Shown here in pieces: positions 8,665 through 18,210 of a stretch of DNA of 64,000 nt (its first letter is position 1; each line of letters begins with the position of its first letter). The notes under the pieces were generated by a model. It saw only the letters and a program-made list of their open reading frames with translations, ran no database searches and was not told where the DNA came from. The stretch is from NCBI GenBank assembly GCA_963739135.1, contig CAVTZG010000013.1, forward strand, positions 310,001 to 374,000, in the 5' to 3' direction. The DNA comes from Palsa-504 sp963739135. Lineage in GTDB: Bacteria; Actinomycetota; Actinomycetes; Streptosporangiales; Streptosporangiaceae. Both the position numbers and the translations under genes were made by a program.

Positions 8665-8750
8665 CCGGGGTCCCGCCCTGGGGGGCGTACTGGTCGGCGT
8701 ACTGGCCAGTAGATAGGCTGGTGCGCGACCCGACGGGAGGCTGGGGCCCC

Positions 8751-10052
8751 ATGGATTTCGAATATGACGGCCGGACGCGCGAACTCCGCGAGCAGCTGTT
8801 GGCCTTCATGGACGAGCACGTCTACCCGGCCGAGCCCGTCTTCGGTGAGCAGGCCGAAGCCGCGGTCGGGGATGGCCGCGGCTGGGAGCGGGTGCCGGTC
8901 ACCTCGGACCTGAAGGCCGAAGCCCGCCGGCAAGGACTGTGGAACCTGTTCCTGACCGGCCGGTCCGCCGAGGCGGTCCGCAAGTGGGAAGCCGCCCTCG
9001 GAGCCGGATCCAGCCTGCCCGATCCGCCGCTGACCAACCTGCAGTACGCTCCGCTGGCCGAGATCACCGGGTGGAGCCCGGCGCTCGCGCCCGAGGCGCT
9101 GAACTGCGCCGCGCCGGACACCGGCAACATGGAAGTGCTGGCCGAGTTCGGCTCGCCGCAGCAGCAGGATCTGTGGCTGCGGCCGCTGCTGGACGGGACG
9201 ATCCGGTCGGCGTTCTGCATGACCGAGCCCGCGGTCGCCTCCAGCGACGCCTCGAACATCGCCACCACCATCACCCGGGACCGCGGCGGCTACGTGATCA
9301 ACGGCCGCAAGTGGTGGTCCTCGGGCGCGATGAGCTCGGACTGCAAGATCCTCATCGTCATGGGGGTCACCGGAGAGACGGCCGCCGGCAGCCACCGCAG
9401 GCACTCGATGATCCTGGTGCCCCGGGACACGCCGGGGGTCCACATCAAGCGCGGCATGCACGTGTTCGGCTACACCGACGGGACGCACGGCGGCCACGCC
9501 GAGGTCGAGTTCACCGACGTGCGGGTCCCCGAGGAGAACCTGATCGCCGGTGAAGGGGAGGGCTTCGCCATCGCCCAGGCCCGGCTTGGCCCCGGCCGCA
9601 TCCACCACTGCATGCGGCTGATCGGCGCGGCCGAGCGCGCGCTTCAGCTCATGTGCACCCGGGCGCTGAGCCGGACCGCATTCGGCAAGCCGCTGGCCGA
9701 GCAGGGCGTGGTCCAGGAATGGATCGCCGAGTCCAGGGTCAGGATCGAGCAGGCCCGGCTGCTGGTGCTCAAGACGGCCTGGCTGATGGACACCGTGGGC
9801 AACAGGGGCGCGCACACCGAGATCCAGGCCATCAAGATCGTGACCCCGGCCATGGCCGAGTGGGTCATCGACAAGGCCATCCAGGCTCACGGCGGCGGCG
9901 GGGTCAGCCAGGAATTCCCGCTGGCCCAGCTGTGGGCGAGCGCGCGCACCCTCAGGTTCGCCGACGGCCCGGACGAGGTACACCGCAGATCGCTCGCCCG
10001 CCGCGAGCTGAGGAAACTGACGGCCCCGGCCACCACGGCCCGTTCCGAATAA
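8751..10052 (+). CDS. acyl-CoA dehydrogenase
   Basis: FAD-dependent alpha,beta-dehydrogenation of an acyl-CoA. 433 residues, a little longer than classical ACADs and resembling the ACAD10/11-like and bacterial FadE long forms. Seen: FCMTEPAVASSDASNIATTI (FAD/substrate-binding region), GYVINGRKWWSSGA, GEGFAIAQARLGPGRIHHCMRLIGAAERAL, and RTAFGKPLAEQGVVQEWIAES; near the end QAHGGGGVSQEFPLAQLWAS then RFADGPDEVHRRSLAR. ATG at 8751 has GGGAGG upstream. First gene of a same-strand run with an SDR, two more ACADs and a GH3 enzyme. Confidence 0.93.
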   Translation: MDFEYDGRTRELREQLLAFMDEHVYPAEPVFGEQAEAAVGDGRGWERVPVTSDLKAEARRQGLWNLFLTGRSAEAVRKWEAALGAGSSLPDPPLTNLQYAPLAEITGWSPALAPEALNCAAPDTGNMEVLAEFGSPQQQDLWLRPLLDGTIRSAFCMTEPAVASSDASNIATTITRDRGGYVINGRKWWSSGAMSSDCKILIVMGVTGETAAGSHRRHSMILVPRDTPGVHIKRGMHVFGYTDGTHGGHAEVEFTDVRVPEENLIAGEGEGFAIAQARLGPGRIHHCMRLIGAAERALQLMCTRALSRTAFGKPLAEQGVVQEWIAESRVRIEQARLLVLKTAWLMDTVGNRGAHTEIQAIKIVTPAMAEWVIDKAIQAHGGGGVSQEFPLAQLWASARTLRFADGPDEVHRRSLARRELRKLTAPATTARSE

Positions 10053-10074
10053 AGAATAAAAAGGAGAGAACTCA

Positions 10075-10827
10075 GTGACGCAGAAAGTCGCGATCGTGAC
10101 GGGCTCGGCCCGCGGCATCGGGGCCGCGACGGCCCGCCGGCTGGCCGCGGACGGGATGGCCGTGGCCGTGCTGGACCTGGACGAGGCCGCCTGCGCGGGC
10201 ACCGTCAAGGAGATCGAGGACGCGGGCGGGCGGGCGCTGGCCGTGGGCGCCGATGTGAGCGGGACCGAGCAGGTCCAGGCCGCGGTCGAGCGGGTCGCCG
10301 CCGAGCTCGGCGCGCCTGCCGTGCTGGTCAACAACGCCGGCGTGCTGCGCGACAACCTGCTGTTCAAGATGAGCGACAGCGACTGGGACACGGTGCTCGG
10401 CGTGCACCTGCGCGGCGCGTTCCTGATGACGCGGGCCGCGCAGAAGTACATGGTGGAGCAGCGGTACGGACGGATCGTCAACCTGTCGTCGTCTTCGGCG
10501 CTGGGTAACCGCGGGCAGGTCAACTACTCCGCCGCCAAGGCCGGAATGCAGGGTTTCACCAAGACGCTGGCCATTGAGCTGGGGCCGTTCGGCATCACCG
10601 CCAACGCAGTCGCGCCCGGGTTCATCGTCACCGACATGACCGCGGCCACGGCCGCCCGGCTGGGCGTCTCGTTCGAGGACTTTCAGAAGGCCCGCGCCGA
10701 GATGATCCCGGTGCGGCGGGTCGGCCTGCCCGACGACGCGGCCAACACCATCTCCTTCCTGGCCAGCGAGGGCGCGGGTTTCGTGTCTGGCCAGGTCATC
10801 TACGTGGCCGGCGGCCCCCTCGACTGA
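10075..10827 (+). CDS. SDR family oxidoreductase (FabG-like)
   Basis: A 250-residue classical short-chain dehydrogenase, NAD(P)-dependent. The Rossmann motif is TGSARGIG, with NNAG at the end of strand 4, the catalytic Ser in NLSSSSALG, YSAAK (Tyr/Lys) and the C-terminal SGQVIYVAGG. In this operon it most likely oxidises a 3-hydroxyacyl-CoA intermediate made by the flanking acyl-CoA dehydrogenases, an inference from context. GTG start at 10075 with AAGGAGAG upstream; 22 bp after the first ACAD and 11 bp before the next. Confidence 0.92.
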   Translation: MTQKVAIVTGSARGIGAATARRLAADGMAVAVLDLDEAACAGTVKEIEDAGGRALAVGADVSGTEQVQAAVERVAAELGAPAVLVNNAGVLRDNLLFKMSDSDWDTVLGVHLRGAFLMTRAAQKYMVEQRYGRIVNLSSSSALGNRGQVNYSAAKAGMQGFTKTLAIELGPFGITANAVAPGFIVTDMTAATAARLGVSFEDFQKARAEMIPVRRVGLPDDAANTISFLASEGAGFVSGQVIYVAGGPLD

Positions 10828-10838
10828 AGGACGACATC

Positions 10839-12023
10839 GTGCTGACACCGGAAGGCCTCCGCGAGCGGGTGCACGCGTTCCTGGCGGCGCATGATCCGCG
10901 GGAGACGCCAAAGCAGGAGTTCCTCGACGCCCGCTTCGACGCGGGCCTGGCCTGGGTGCATTACCCGGAGGGCCTCGGCGGGCTGGGCCTGTCGCGTTCG
11001 CTGCAGCAGATTGTCGACGCCGAGTTCGCGGCGGCCGGCTCCCCGGGCAACAACGCCGACCGCAACGGGATCGGCCTGGGCATGGCCGCGCCCACCATCC
11101 TGGCCTACGGCAACGACGAGCAGCAGCAGCGCTGGCTGCGCAAGCTGTGGACCGGCCAGGAGATCTGGTGCCAGCTGTTCAGCGAGCCGGGCGCAGGCAG
11201 CGACCTGGCCGCGCTGGCCACCCGGGCGGTCCGCGACGGTGACGGCTGGGTGGTCAACGGCCAGAAGGTGTGGACCTCGCAGGCCCACCAGGCCCGGCGC
11301 GCCCTGCTGCTCACCCGCACCGATCCGGACGTCCCGAAGCACCAGGGGCTCACCTACTTCTCCATGGACATGACGGACCCCGGCGTCGAGGTCCGCCCGC
11401 TGCGGCAGATCACCGGCGAGGCGGAGTTCAACGAGGTGTTCCTGACCGACGTGCGGATCCCCGATACCGACCGGATCGGCCCGGTCGGCGAGGGCTGGAA
11501 GGTGGCCAACGCCACGCTGATGAGCGAGCGGGTCAACATCGGCTCCTCGCGCGCGGCGCCCAGGGAGGGCGGCATGATCGGCCCGGCCGCCGCCACCTGG
11601 CGGGCCCGGCCTGAGCTGCGCACACCCGGCCTGCACGACCGGCTGATGCGGCTGTGGATCGAGGCCGAGATATCCCGGCTGGCCGCGGAGCGGATGCGCC
11701 AGCAGCTGGCCGCGGGTAAGCCCGGGCCTGAAGGCTCGGCCGCCAAGCTGGTCTTCGCCCGGCTGAACCAGGACATTTCCGGATTCGAGGTGGAGCTCGC
11801 CGGGACGGACGGCCTGCGCTACGACGACTGGACCATGCACCGGCCGGAACACCCCAACTTCTTCGGCCGCGGCCCCGGCTACCGCTACCTGCGGGCCCGC
11901 GGCAACTCCATCGAAGGCGGCACCTCGGAGATCCTGCGTAACATCATCGCCGAGCGCGTGCTCGGCCTGCCGCCCGAGCCCCGCGTCGACAAGGACGTGC
12001 CATGGAAGGACCTGCCGCGATGA
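10839..12023 (+). CDS. acyl-CoA dehydrogenase, catalytic-type subunit
   Basis: 394 residues with a typical ACAD fold: WCQLFSEPGAGSDLAAL (FAD-binding block), GWVVNGQKVWTSQAHQARRALLLTRTD, FNEVFLTDVRIPD, and a C-terminal NSIEGGTSEILRNIIAERVLGLP carrying the usual active-site Glu region. It overlaps the next ACAD by 4 bases (ATGA). Adjacent, unlike ACAD pairs in actinobacteria are known to form alpha2-beta2 heterotetramers for steroid or branched side chains; this pair has that arrangement, so a shared enzyme is likely. The GTG start at 10839 has AAGGACGA upstream. Confidence 0.93.
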   Translation: MLTPEGLRERVHAFLAAHDPRETPKQEFLDARFDAGLAWVHYPEGLGGLGLSRSLQQIVDAEFAAAGSPGNNADRNGIGLGMAAPTILAYGNDEQQQRWLRKLWTGQEIWCQLFSEPGAGSDLAALATRAVRDGDGWVVNGQKVWTSQAHQARRALLLTRTDPDVPKHQGLTYFSMDMTDPGVEVRPLRQITGEAEFNEVFLTDVRIPDTDRIGPVGEGWKVANATLMSERVNIGSSRAAPREGGMIGPAAATWRARPELRTPGLHDRLMRLWIEAEISRLAAERMRQQLAAGKPGPEGSAAKLVFARLNQDISGFEVELAGTDGLRYDDWTMHRPEHPNFFGRGPGYRYLRARGNSIEGGTSEILRNIIAERVLGLPPEPRVDKDVPWKDLPR

Positions 12024-13216
12024 GCACGCGCGAGGACCTGCCCGACCTGCTGTATTCAGATGCCGAACGGGCCCTGGCTGACAGCCTGACCGCCCTGCTC
12101 GCCGACCGGGGCGGCCTGGACAAGGCCCTGGCCCGCACCGAGTCGGCCGAGACCTACGACGATGCCCTCTGGCACGCGGTAGCCGCGGAACTGGGCTGCG
12201 CCGGGCTGCTCATTCCCGAGCGGGACGGCGGCGCGGGCGCCTCCTACCGTGAGGCGGCCTCGGCCGCGGAGGCATTGGGCGCCGCCGTCGCTCCCGTCCC
12301 CTTCCTCGGCAGTTCTGTCGTGGCCACCGCCGCGCTGCTCAGCGTGGCCTCCGCCGCCCCGTCCCGGGCCGTTGCGGACCTGCTCCGCCGGATGGCCGAC
12401 GGCGGCGTGACGACGGCCCTGGCCACGTCGTTCGCCACCTCGGCCGGGAAGGCGTTCCCGGCCGAGGTCCGGGTCGCCCCGCCCCGGCCCGGCGACAGCG
12501 CGGCCGGAGTGGCCCGGCTGCGCGGAATGGTCAGCGGGGTGGCCGACGCGCTGCCCGCCGGCGTGCTGCTGGTGCCCGCCGACGGCGTGCCGCACGCCCT
12601 GTACCTGGTCGAGGTGTCAGCCCAAGGCGTGGCCAAGGCTCCCGTGGTGTCACTCGACATGACCAGGCAGCTGTGCGACCTGTCGTTCGATGACGCGCCG
12701 GGCACGCTGATCGCGTCCGGTGCGGCGGCGTCCCGGGCGCTCGATGCGGCGCTGACCGCCGGCGCGGGCATCCTGGCCGCCGAGCAGGTCGGAGTGGCCC
12801 AGCGCTGCCTGGACATGACGGTCGCTTATACCTCCGAACGGCGCCAGTTCGCCCGGCCGGTCGGATCCTTCCAGGCCCTCAAGCACCGGATGGCCGACGT
12901 CTGGGTCGCGGTCAGCCAGGCCCGCGCGGCGTCCAGGTACGCGGCCGCCTGCCTGGCCACGGCCCCCTTGGACCCCTTGGACCCTTTGGGGAACCCAGAC
13001 GCCAAGGTCGCGGTGGCGATGGCCAAGGCCTACTGCTCGGAGGCCGCCGTGCTGGCCGCGCAGGAATGCGTGCAGCTGCATGGCGGCATCGGCTTCACCT
13101 GGGAGCATCCCGCGCACCTGTACCTGAAGCGCGCCAAGGCGGACTCGATCGGCTTCGGCACCCCCGACGCGCACCGCGCCGCCCTGGCTGCCCTGGTCAA
13201 CCTGCCCGCCTCGTGA
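12020..13216 (+). CDS. acyl-CoA dehydrogenase, partner subunit
   Basis: 398 residues. The N-terminal half is divergent. The C-terminal half keeps AAEQVGVAQRCLDMTVAYTSERRQFARPVGSFQALKHRMADVW-type sequence and the closing motif VQLHGGIGFTWEHPAHLYLKRAK. It lacks the SIEGGTSEI block of the preceding gene, which suits the accessory role in a two-gene heteromeric ACAD. Start at 12020 chosen for the ATGA overlap; an ATG six codons upstream is possible. An imperfect 9-bp repeat encodes PLDPLDPLG near 12963-12990. It overlaps the GH3 gene by 4 bases (GTGA). Confidence 0.9.
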   Translation: MSTREDLPDLLYSDAERALADSLTALLADRGGLDKALARTESAETYDDALWHAVAAELGCAGLLIPERDGGAGASYREAASAAEALGAAVAPVPFLGSSVVATAALLSVASAAPSRAVADLLRRMADGGVTTALATSFATSAGKAFPAEVRVAPPRPGDSAAGVARLRGMVSGVADALPAGVLLVPADGVPHALYLVEVSAQGVAKAPVVSLDMTRQLCDLSFDDAPGTLIASGAAASRALDAALTAGAGILAAEQVGVAQRCLDMTVAYTSERRQFARPVGSFQALKHRMADVWVAVSQARAASRYAAACLATAPLDPLDPLGNPDAKVAVAMAKAYCSEAAVLAAQECVQLHGGIGFTWEHPAHLYLKRAKADSIGFGTPDAHRAALAALVNLPAS

Positions 13217-15753
13217 CCGACGCCGGCCTGCTAGGCGACGTCGAGCTGACCCGCCGGGTCGGACTTCTCTCCCTGGAGCAGAAGGTCCGCCTGCTTACCG
13301 GCGCGGACTTCTGGGCGCTGTACGCCGAGCCGGAGGCCGGGCTGCGCCGCATGGTGACCTCCGACGGCCCGGCCGGGGTCCGCGGCGAGTCCTGGGACGA
13401 GCGCGACACCTCGGCGAACATCCCGTCCGCCACGGCGCTGGCCGCGACCTGGGACACCGCGCGGGTGGCGGCGATCGGCGAGCTGCTGGCCCGCGAGGCC
13501 CGGCGCAAGGGTGTCGACGTGCTGCTGGCCCCCACCGTCAACCTGCACCGGACCCCGTACGGCGGCCGCCACTTCGAGTGCTTCTCCGAGGATCCGCTGC
13601 TGACCGCCCGGATCGGCGCCGCCTACGTGCGGGGACTGCAGTGCCGCGGCGTCGCGGCCACGGTCAAGCATTTCGTCGGCAACGACTCCGAGACGCAGCG
13701 GATGACCGTCGACGTCCGCATCGACCAGCGCACGCTGCGGGAACTGTACCTGGCCCCGTTCGAGGAGATCGTGCGCGAGGCGCACCCGTGGGCCGTGATG
13801 GCCGGGTACAACGGGGTCAACGGGTCGACCATGACCGAGAGCCGGCTGCTGCGCGACATCCTGCACGGCGAGTGGGGCTACGACGGCCTGGTGATGTCGG
13901 ACTGGACCGCAACCCGGTCCGTCGAGGGGGCCGCCCGGGCCGCCCTCGACCTGGCCATGCCCGGACCCGCGAGCCGGTACGGCCCGTGGGGCGACGACCT
14001 GGTCGAGGCGGTCAGGGCAGGCAAGGTCGACGAGGCCCTGATCGACGACAAGGTGCGGCGGATCCTGCGCCTGGCCGCCAGGGTCGGCGCGCTGGCCGCC
14101 CGGACCAGCGCGGTGGCCGCCCGGACCGGCGCGGTGGCCGCCCGGGTCGGCGCGCGGGCCGACGCCGGGAGTCCCGCGTCCCCCGAACTGCCGCTGGACG
14201 CCCCGGACTCGCCTGCGGTCGCGCACGAGCTGCGGGCCGCCGCCGCGGCGGGTTTCGTCCTGGCCCGCAACGACGGCCTGCTCCCGCTGGACCGGGCCCG
14301 GCTGACCGGCCGGGTCGCCGTCATCGGGCCGAATGCCGAGCTGGCGCGGACCCTCGGCGGTGGCAGCGCCACCGTCTTCCCGCCGCACACGGTCTCGCCG
14401 CTAGACGGCCTGCGCGCCACCGGCCTCGACGTGGCCCACGCCCTGGGGGTATCCGAGCACCCGCGGGCCCCGGCGGCCCGGGCCCCCTGGCTGCTGCGGC
14501 CGGACGGTTCCGGGACCGGTGCCGAGGTCCGGTTCTTCTCCGACTCAGGCGAACTGGCCGGATCCGAGCAGCGTGACGGGGCTACGTTCCGCTGGCTGAG
14601 CGGCTTCGGCTCCTCGGGCATCACCGGGCCGGTGTCCGTGCTGGAGATCCGCTGCGTGATCCGGGCTACGGTCGCCGGCCTGTACCAGCTCGGTGTCTCC
14701 GGGCTCGGCCGGTCCCGCCTGCTCGTGGACGGCGCCGAGGCCTTCGACGTCACGCTGACCTTGCCGGAAGACGCGGACGTTGTCGAGGCCCTGATGACGC
14801 CGCCACAGCAGATCGCCCCGGTCCGGCTGGAGGCGGGCCAGTCGGTCAGCGTGGTGGTCGAGCACCAGGTGGGCTCCTCGCCGTTCGCCGCGCTCGGCAC
14901 GTCCGTGCAGGTCACCCTGGAACCGCCGCATGGTACCGACGACGAGGAGATTGCGGCGGCCGTCGCCCTGGCCGCATCGAGCGATGTGGCCGTGGTCGTG
15001 GTCGGTACCACCGCCGAGGTGGAGAGCGAGGGCTTCGACCGCGCGTCGCTGGCCCTGCCCGGACGCCAGGACGAACTGGTCCGCCGGGTCATCGCGGCCA
15101 ACCCGCGGACCGTGGTGGTGGTCAACTCGGGGGCCCCGGTCCTGCTGCCCTGGGCCCAGAACGCGTCGGCGGTCCTGCTGACCTGGTTCGGCGGCCAGGA
15201 GTTCGGCCACGCGCTGGCCGACGTGCTGCTGGGGGAGGCCGAGCCGGGCGGGCGGCTGCCGACGACCTGGCCGGCGTCCGAGGCGGGCCTGCCGTCCACG
15301 CAGCCCGACCACGGCGTGCTGACCTACCACGAGGGCCTGTTCATCGGCTACCGCGCCTACGAACGCGATGGCCGGATCCCGCTGTTCCCGTTCGGTCACG
15401 GCACCGGCTACACCACCTGGTCCTACGACTGGATGGCCGTCGATCATGACCGGGCGGGGGTGGCGGCCTGCGTGCAGGTGCGCAACACCGGCCCGCGCCG
15501 CGGCCGGGAAGTCGTCCAGGTCTACGCCTCCCGCCCGGACTCGGCGGTCGAGCGCCCGGCCAAGTGGCTGGCCGGCTTCGCCGCGGTCGACGCGGAGCCG
15601 GGCGAGACCGTCGAGGTCGGCATCCTCATCCCCGAGCGCGCCTTCCAGCACTGGGACGGCCGGGGCTGGGCCACGGAACCCGGTGCGTTCACCCTGCTGG
15701 CCGGTTCCTCGTCCGTATCCCTGCCGCTGGCCGCCGAGGTCCGGCTGGGCTAG
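13213..15753 (+). CDS. beta-glucosidase, GH3 family with PA14 insert
   Basis: 846 residues. The GH3 N-terminal barrel has SDGPAGVRGESWD, GRHFECFSEDPLLTARIGAAYVRGLQ, KHFVGNDSE (substrate-binding KH) and LVMSDWTA, whose Asp (about residue 229) is the family nucleophile. A PA14-like insert lies at about residues 460-570 (FRWLSGFGSSGITGP...), followed by the GH3 C-terminal sandwich (VVVVGTTAEVESEGFDR, NSGAPVLLPW, FPFGHGTGYTTW) and a fibronectin-like tail. There is no signal peptide, so it is probably intracellular. GTG start overlaps the ACAD stop (GTGA). A 7-residue unit AVAARTG is repeated three times after the barrel (14089-14151). Confidence 0.94.
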   Translation: MTDAGLLGDVELTRRVGLLSLEQKVRLLTGADFWALYAEPEAGLRRMVTSDGPAGVRGESWDERDTSANIPSATALAATWDTARVAAIGELLAREARRKGVDVLLAPTVNLHRTPYGGRHFECFSEDPLLTARIGAAYVRGLQCRGVAATVKHFVGNDSETQRMTVDVRIDQRTLRELYLAPFEEIVREAHPWAVMAGYNGVNGSTMTESRLLRDILHGEWGYDGLVMSDWTATRSVEGAARAALDLAMPGPASRYGPWGDDLVEAVRAGKVDEALIDDKVRRILRLAARVGALAARTSAVAARTGAVAARVGARADAGSPASPELPLDAPDSPAVAHELRAAAAAGFVLARNDGLLPLDRARLTGRVAVIGPNAELARTLGGGSATVFPPHTVSPLDGLRATGLDVAHALGVSEHPRAPAARAPWLLRPDGSGTGAEVRFFSDSGELAGSEQRDGATFRWLSGFGSSGITGPVSVLEIRCVIRATVAGLYQLGVSGLGRSRLLVDGAEAFDVTLTLPEDADVVEALMTPPQQIAPVRLEAGQSVSVVVEHQVGSSPFAALGTSVQVTLEPPHGTDDEEIAAAVALAASSDVAVVVVGTTAEVESEGFDRASLALPGRQDELVRRVIAANPRTVVVVNSGAPVLLPWAQNASAVLLTWFGGQEFGHALADVLLGEAEPGGRLPTTWPASEAGLPSTQPDHGVLTYHEGLFIGYRAYERDGRIPLFPFGHGTGYTTWSYDWMAVDHDRAGVAACVQVRNTGPRRGREVVQVYASRPDSAVERPAKWLAGFAAVDAEPGETVEVGILIPERAFQHWDGRGWATEPGAFTLLAGSSSVSLPLAAEVRLG
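14089..14151 (+). repeat. three 21-bp tandem repeats inside the GH3 gene
   Basis: Units 14089-14109, 14110-14130 and 14131-14151 are near identical (GCGGTGGCCGCCCGGACCGGC with few changes) and encode A(L/V)AAR(T/V)(S/G). They form an Ala/Arg linker between the GH3 barrel and the C-terminal domains and keep the reading frame. Confidence 0.8.
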
Positions 15754-15881
15754 CTCAGCCTGGCTCGCTTCCCGAACCAACTGCAATAGCGGCGATCTAG
15801 TTTCGGCGTGTCGTCTCGCTGTCGAACAGATTTTTGCCTATCATGGTCGGTAGGTGAATTTATCCGAACGGGCGGTGGTCA

Positions 15882-17399
15882 ATGGGGAACGGGCCAGCTC
15901 ACGGAGCTGCCGGGCGGGACGAGGATCCCGGCCGGGAGCCTGCCGGGCTGGACGCCGACCCCCGGTTTGACGGGGACCGGGGGTGGCGGCTGGTGCCGTC
16001 CGGCCCGGGCTGGCCTGACGGTGAGCACCCGGCCGTGCTGGGATGACGGCGAGCCGCCGGCGGAGGATGAGGATCCGTGGGGGTCGGGCCTGGACCCGGA
16101 GGACCTGGCGGTCTGGCTGGATGACACGCGGCTGGCCGTGGTGTACGCCGAGGCGGCGCAGGTGACCGCGGATGCGGCCCGGGCCCGGGCGGTGACGGAC
16201 CGGCTGGGGCTGACCGCCGCGATGGGCGCGGTCGCGGCGGCCGACGGGCGCCGGGGTCCGGGGATGCCCGGGTCGGCCAGGAGCTTCCCGGGTGAGTATG
16301 TGAGCCGGGCGTCGGGGTTCGCGGCCGTGATGCCGCTGGATACCGCGCCGGGCTGCCTGACGCTGGGCCAGTTCGCCGAGGAAGCCGCCGGGGAGGATGA
16401 TTCCTGCGCGGGGGCGTCCGATGATGAGCTGCTGGGCGTGATCTGCGGGTGGGACCGGGTGCAGGCCCATGCGGCGGCGCGCAAGCATGCGGCGGTGGCG
16501 GAGTTCGTCCGCCGCCGGGCGGCGGCGGGCTGCGGGCTGGAGGGGCCGGGGCGGATGCCGGCGGTGTGGGATGAGTTCGCCCCGGTGGAGCTGGCGGCGG
16601 TGCTGGGTGAGTCGCGGTGGGCGGCCGAGGGGCTGCTGGATGTGGCCTGTGACCTGGAGGCCAAGCTGCCCGGCACCCGGGCGGCGTTCGGGGCCGGGAT
16701 CATCTCTGAGGCCAAGGCGGGGATCATCGCCCGGGCCACCGCGGTGCTGGACCCGAGGAGGCCCGGGCGGCGGAGGCTTTGGTGCTGGGCCGGGCCGGGA
16801 AGCTGACCCCGGGTGGCCTGGCCGCGGCGATCGCCCGGGCGGTGATGCAGGTCGCGCCGGGCAAGGCGCGCAAGCGGCGAGAGGAGGCGGCCCGGCAGGC
16901 GCGGGTGGAGCGGTGGGCCGAGGCGTCCGGGAACGCCGGACTGGCCGGACGGGAACTGCCGCCCGCCGACGTGCTGGCCGCCGGCCAGCGGGTCGGCGCC
17001 TGGGCCCGGCAGCTGCGCCAGGCCGGGGTGGCGGGCAGCATGGACGAACTGCGCGCCCGCGCCTACCTCGACCTGCTCCTGAACCGCGACTCCCGCCCCG
17101 CCGCTGACAGCCAGGCCGACGGCACCGGCACCGGCACCGGCACCGGGGATCAGGACGGGGACGGCACGGACGGACCCGAAGACCCGGGCGGCGCCCAAGC
17201 ACACGGACGGGGCGGCAGCGGGTCAGCGGGCAGCCCCGGAAACGGGCCGGGCGGGCCGGAGGGCAGCGTGATCCCGGCCGGGTTCGCCGGGAAGATCAAC
17301 CTGACCATCCCGGCCACCACGCTGCTGAACCTGGTCGGCCGGCCCGGCGAGATCTCCGGAATCGGGCCGGTCGACCCGAATCCCGGAGCAAATACATAG
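15882..17399 (+). pseudogene. DUF222-type protein, frameshifted and lacking its HNH domain
   Basis: Remnant of the abundant actinobacterial DUF222/HNH endonuclease family. An ATG at 15882 opens MGNGPAHGAAGRDEDPGREP and runs to a TGA near 16040; sequence similar in style to the family continues in another frame (GEPPAEDEDPW... AAARKHAAVAEFVRRR...) to about 16750. There CCGAGGAGG has lost one G relative to the expected CCGGAGGAGG, and the reading continues in a third frame (EALVLGRAGKLTPGGLAAAI ... TLLNLVGRPGEISGIGPVDP) to 17399. The C-terminal HNH domain is missing: after the VDP motif, the frame ends abruptly in NPGANT. The end point lies in a sequence repeated at 35.8 kb. Some frameshifts could be sequencing errors, but the truncation is not. 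Confidence 0.8.
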
Positions 17400-17459
17400 G
17401 ATCGTAACCAAATCAGGGCATCAGCCGACCCCGGTATCCAGCACATCAACGTACCCTGC
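17345..17459 (+). repeat. dispersed repeat, copy A (DUF222 end plus junction)
   Basis: From the codons for GEISGIGPVDP through about 60 bp past the stop, this resembles 35825-35940. The core ATCCCGGAGCAAATAC (17380-17395) is identical in both, followed by a similar ATCGT-A/T-ACC stretch and a looser match to the end. The homology crosses the stop codon, so it is not simply shared coding sequence. Confidence 0.75.
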
Positions 17460-17943
17460 CGTTGCCCCGCAGGGTCGGTAACTGGTGTGCGTCACGTCCA
17501 CTGACAACCGCGGCAGCAACTGGCTGATAGATGACAGGCAGATCCGCGCCGCACGGCTCCCCAAGTTGTCTTATCTGACCCGGCGCGCATATCTGGGTGT
17601 TACGCGTTCGCTCGCCACGCGCATCTCGCGCCACCGATCGATCGTGACCACGGTCGTAGCGGCGCCCTTCCGCGCGCTCCCGGCATCATCGTGGGCGTGC
17701 AGCTTGGCGAAGCCGTTACCGTGGCCCAAGATCGGCCGGTCATCGCCACTATCAGTGACCGGCATCGGAACACTACGGTCAGGGCAATGCATACGGAACG
17801 CCGGATTACGCATGGCTCGGTGCCGGCTTTCCCTCCTGCCTGGCCATGCGCGTATGCGTCACTTCTGTGTGCCCGGCCGGCGGGCTGGCTGGCCTCATCG
17901 CTGAATGCGGCGGCGCGTGTATGTATGACTGACGTGGTATCAT
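17400..17943. other. intergenic stretch without a supported gene
   Basis: About 540 bp between the DUF222 relic and the antitoxin gene. Apart from the dispersed repeat that starts it I see no supported gene. It is less GC-rich than its surroundings toward the right end and must hold the promoter of the toxin-antitoxin pair. Confidence 0.5.
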
Positions 17944-18210
17944 ATGAGTATGACAAACGCGATGACAGTCCGGCTCGACGAGGAGACATCCCGCGAGCTC
18001 GCCGAACTCGCCGGGCACTACCCGAGCCGGTCCGCTGCCATCCAGGACGCCATCCACAGTGCGTGGCGGCAACTCCAGGCCGACAAGCTGGAAGCCGGGT
18101 ACGCTGCCGCGGTCGCCGACAACCCGCACTACCCGTACGAGTCGGCCGAGGAAGCCGCCGTGCTGCGTGCGCGCCGCCGCGCCCGGCAAGAGCGCGACAC
18201 GCTCACGTGA
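17944..18210 (+). CDS. ribbon-helix-helix antitoxin (MazE/VapB-like)
   Basis: 88 residues beginning MSMTNAMTVRLDEETSRELA; the stretch MTVRLDEETSRELAELAGHY with PSRSAAIQDAIHSAW is a typical ribbon-helix-helix DNA-binding domain, and the acidic/basic tail is expected to wrap the toxin. Its stop overlaps the toxin start (GTGA), the standard antitoxin-first order. The start at 17944 has no Shine-Dalgarno and sits on the palindrome TCATATGA (17940-17947), so the transcript may be leaderless; an ATG at 17962 is also possible. Like other such pairs it is probably autorepressed at this site. Confidence 0.85.
   Translation: MSMTNAMTVRLDEETSRELAELAGHYPSRSAAIQDAIHSAWRQLQADKLEAGYAAAVADNPHYPYESAEEAAVLRARRRARQERDTLT

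Noticed and set aside
8661..10523. 620-codon minus-strand open frame
   Set aside because: Lies antisense to the acyl-CoA dehydrogenase and SDR genes, and its translation is low-complexity Ala/Arg/Gly without family features.
17119..17146. GGCACC tandem repeats in the DUF222 relic
   Set aside because: Simple Thr/Gly codon repetition in a disordered linker; no further significance.
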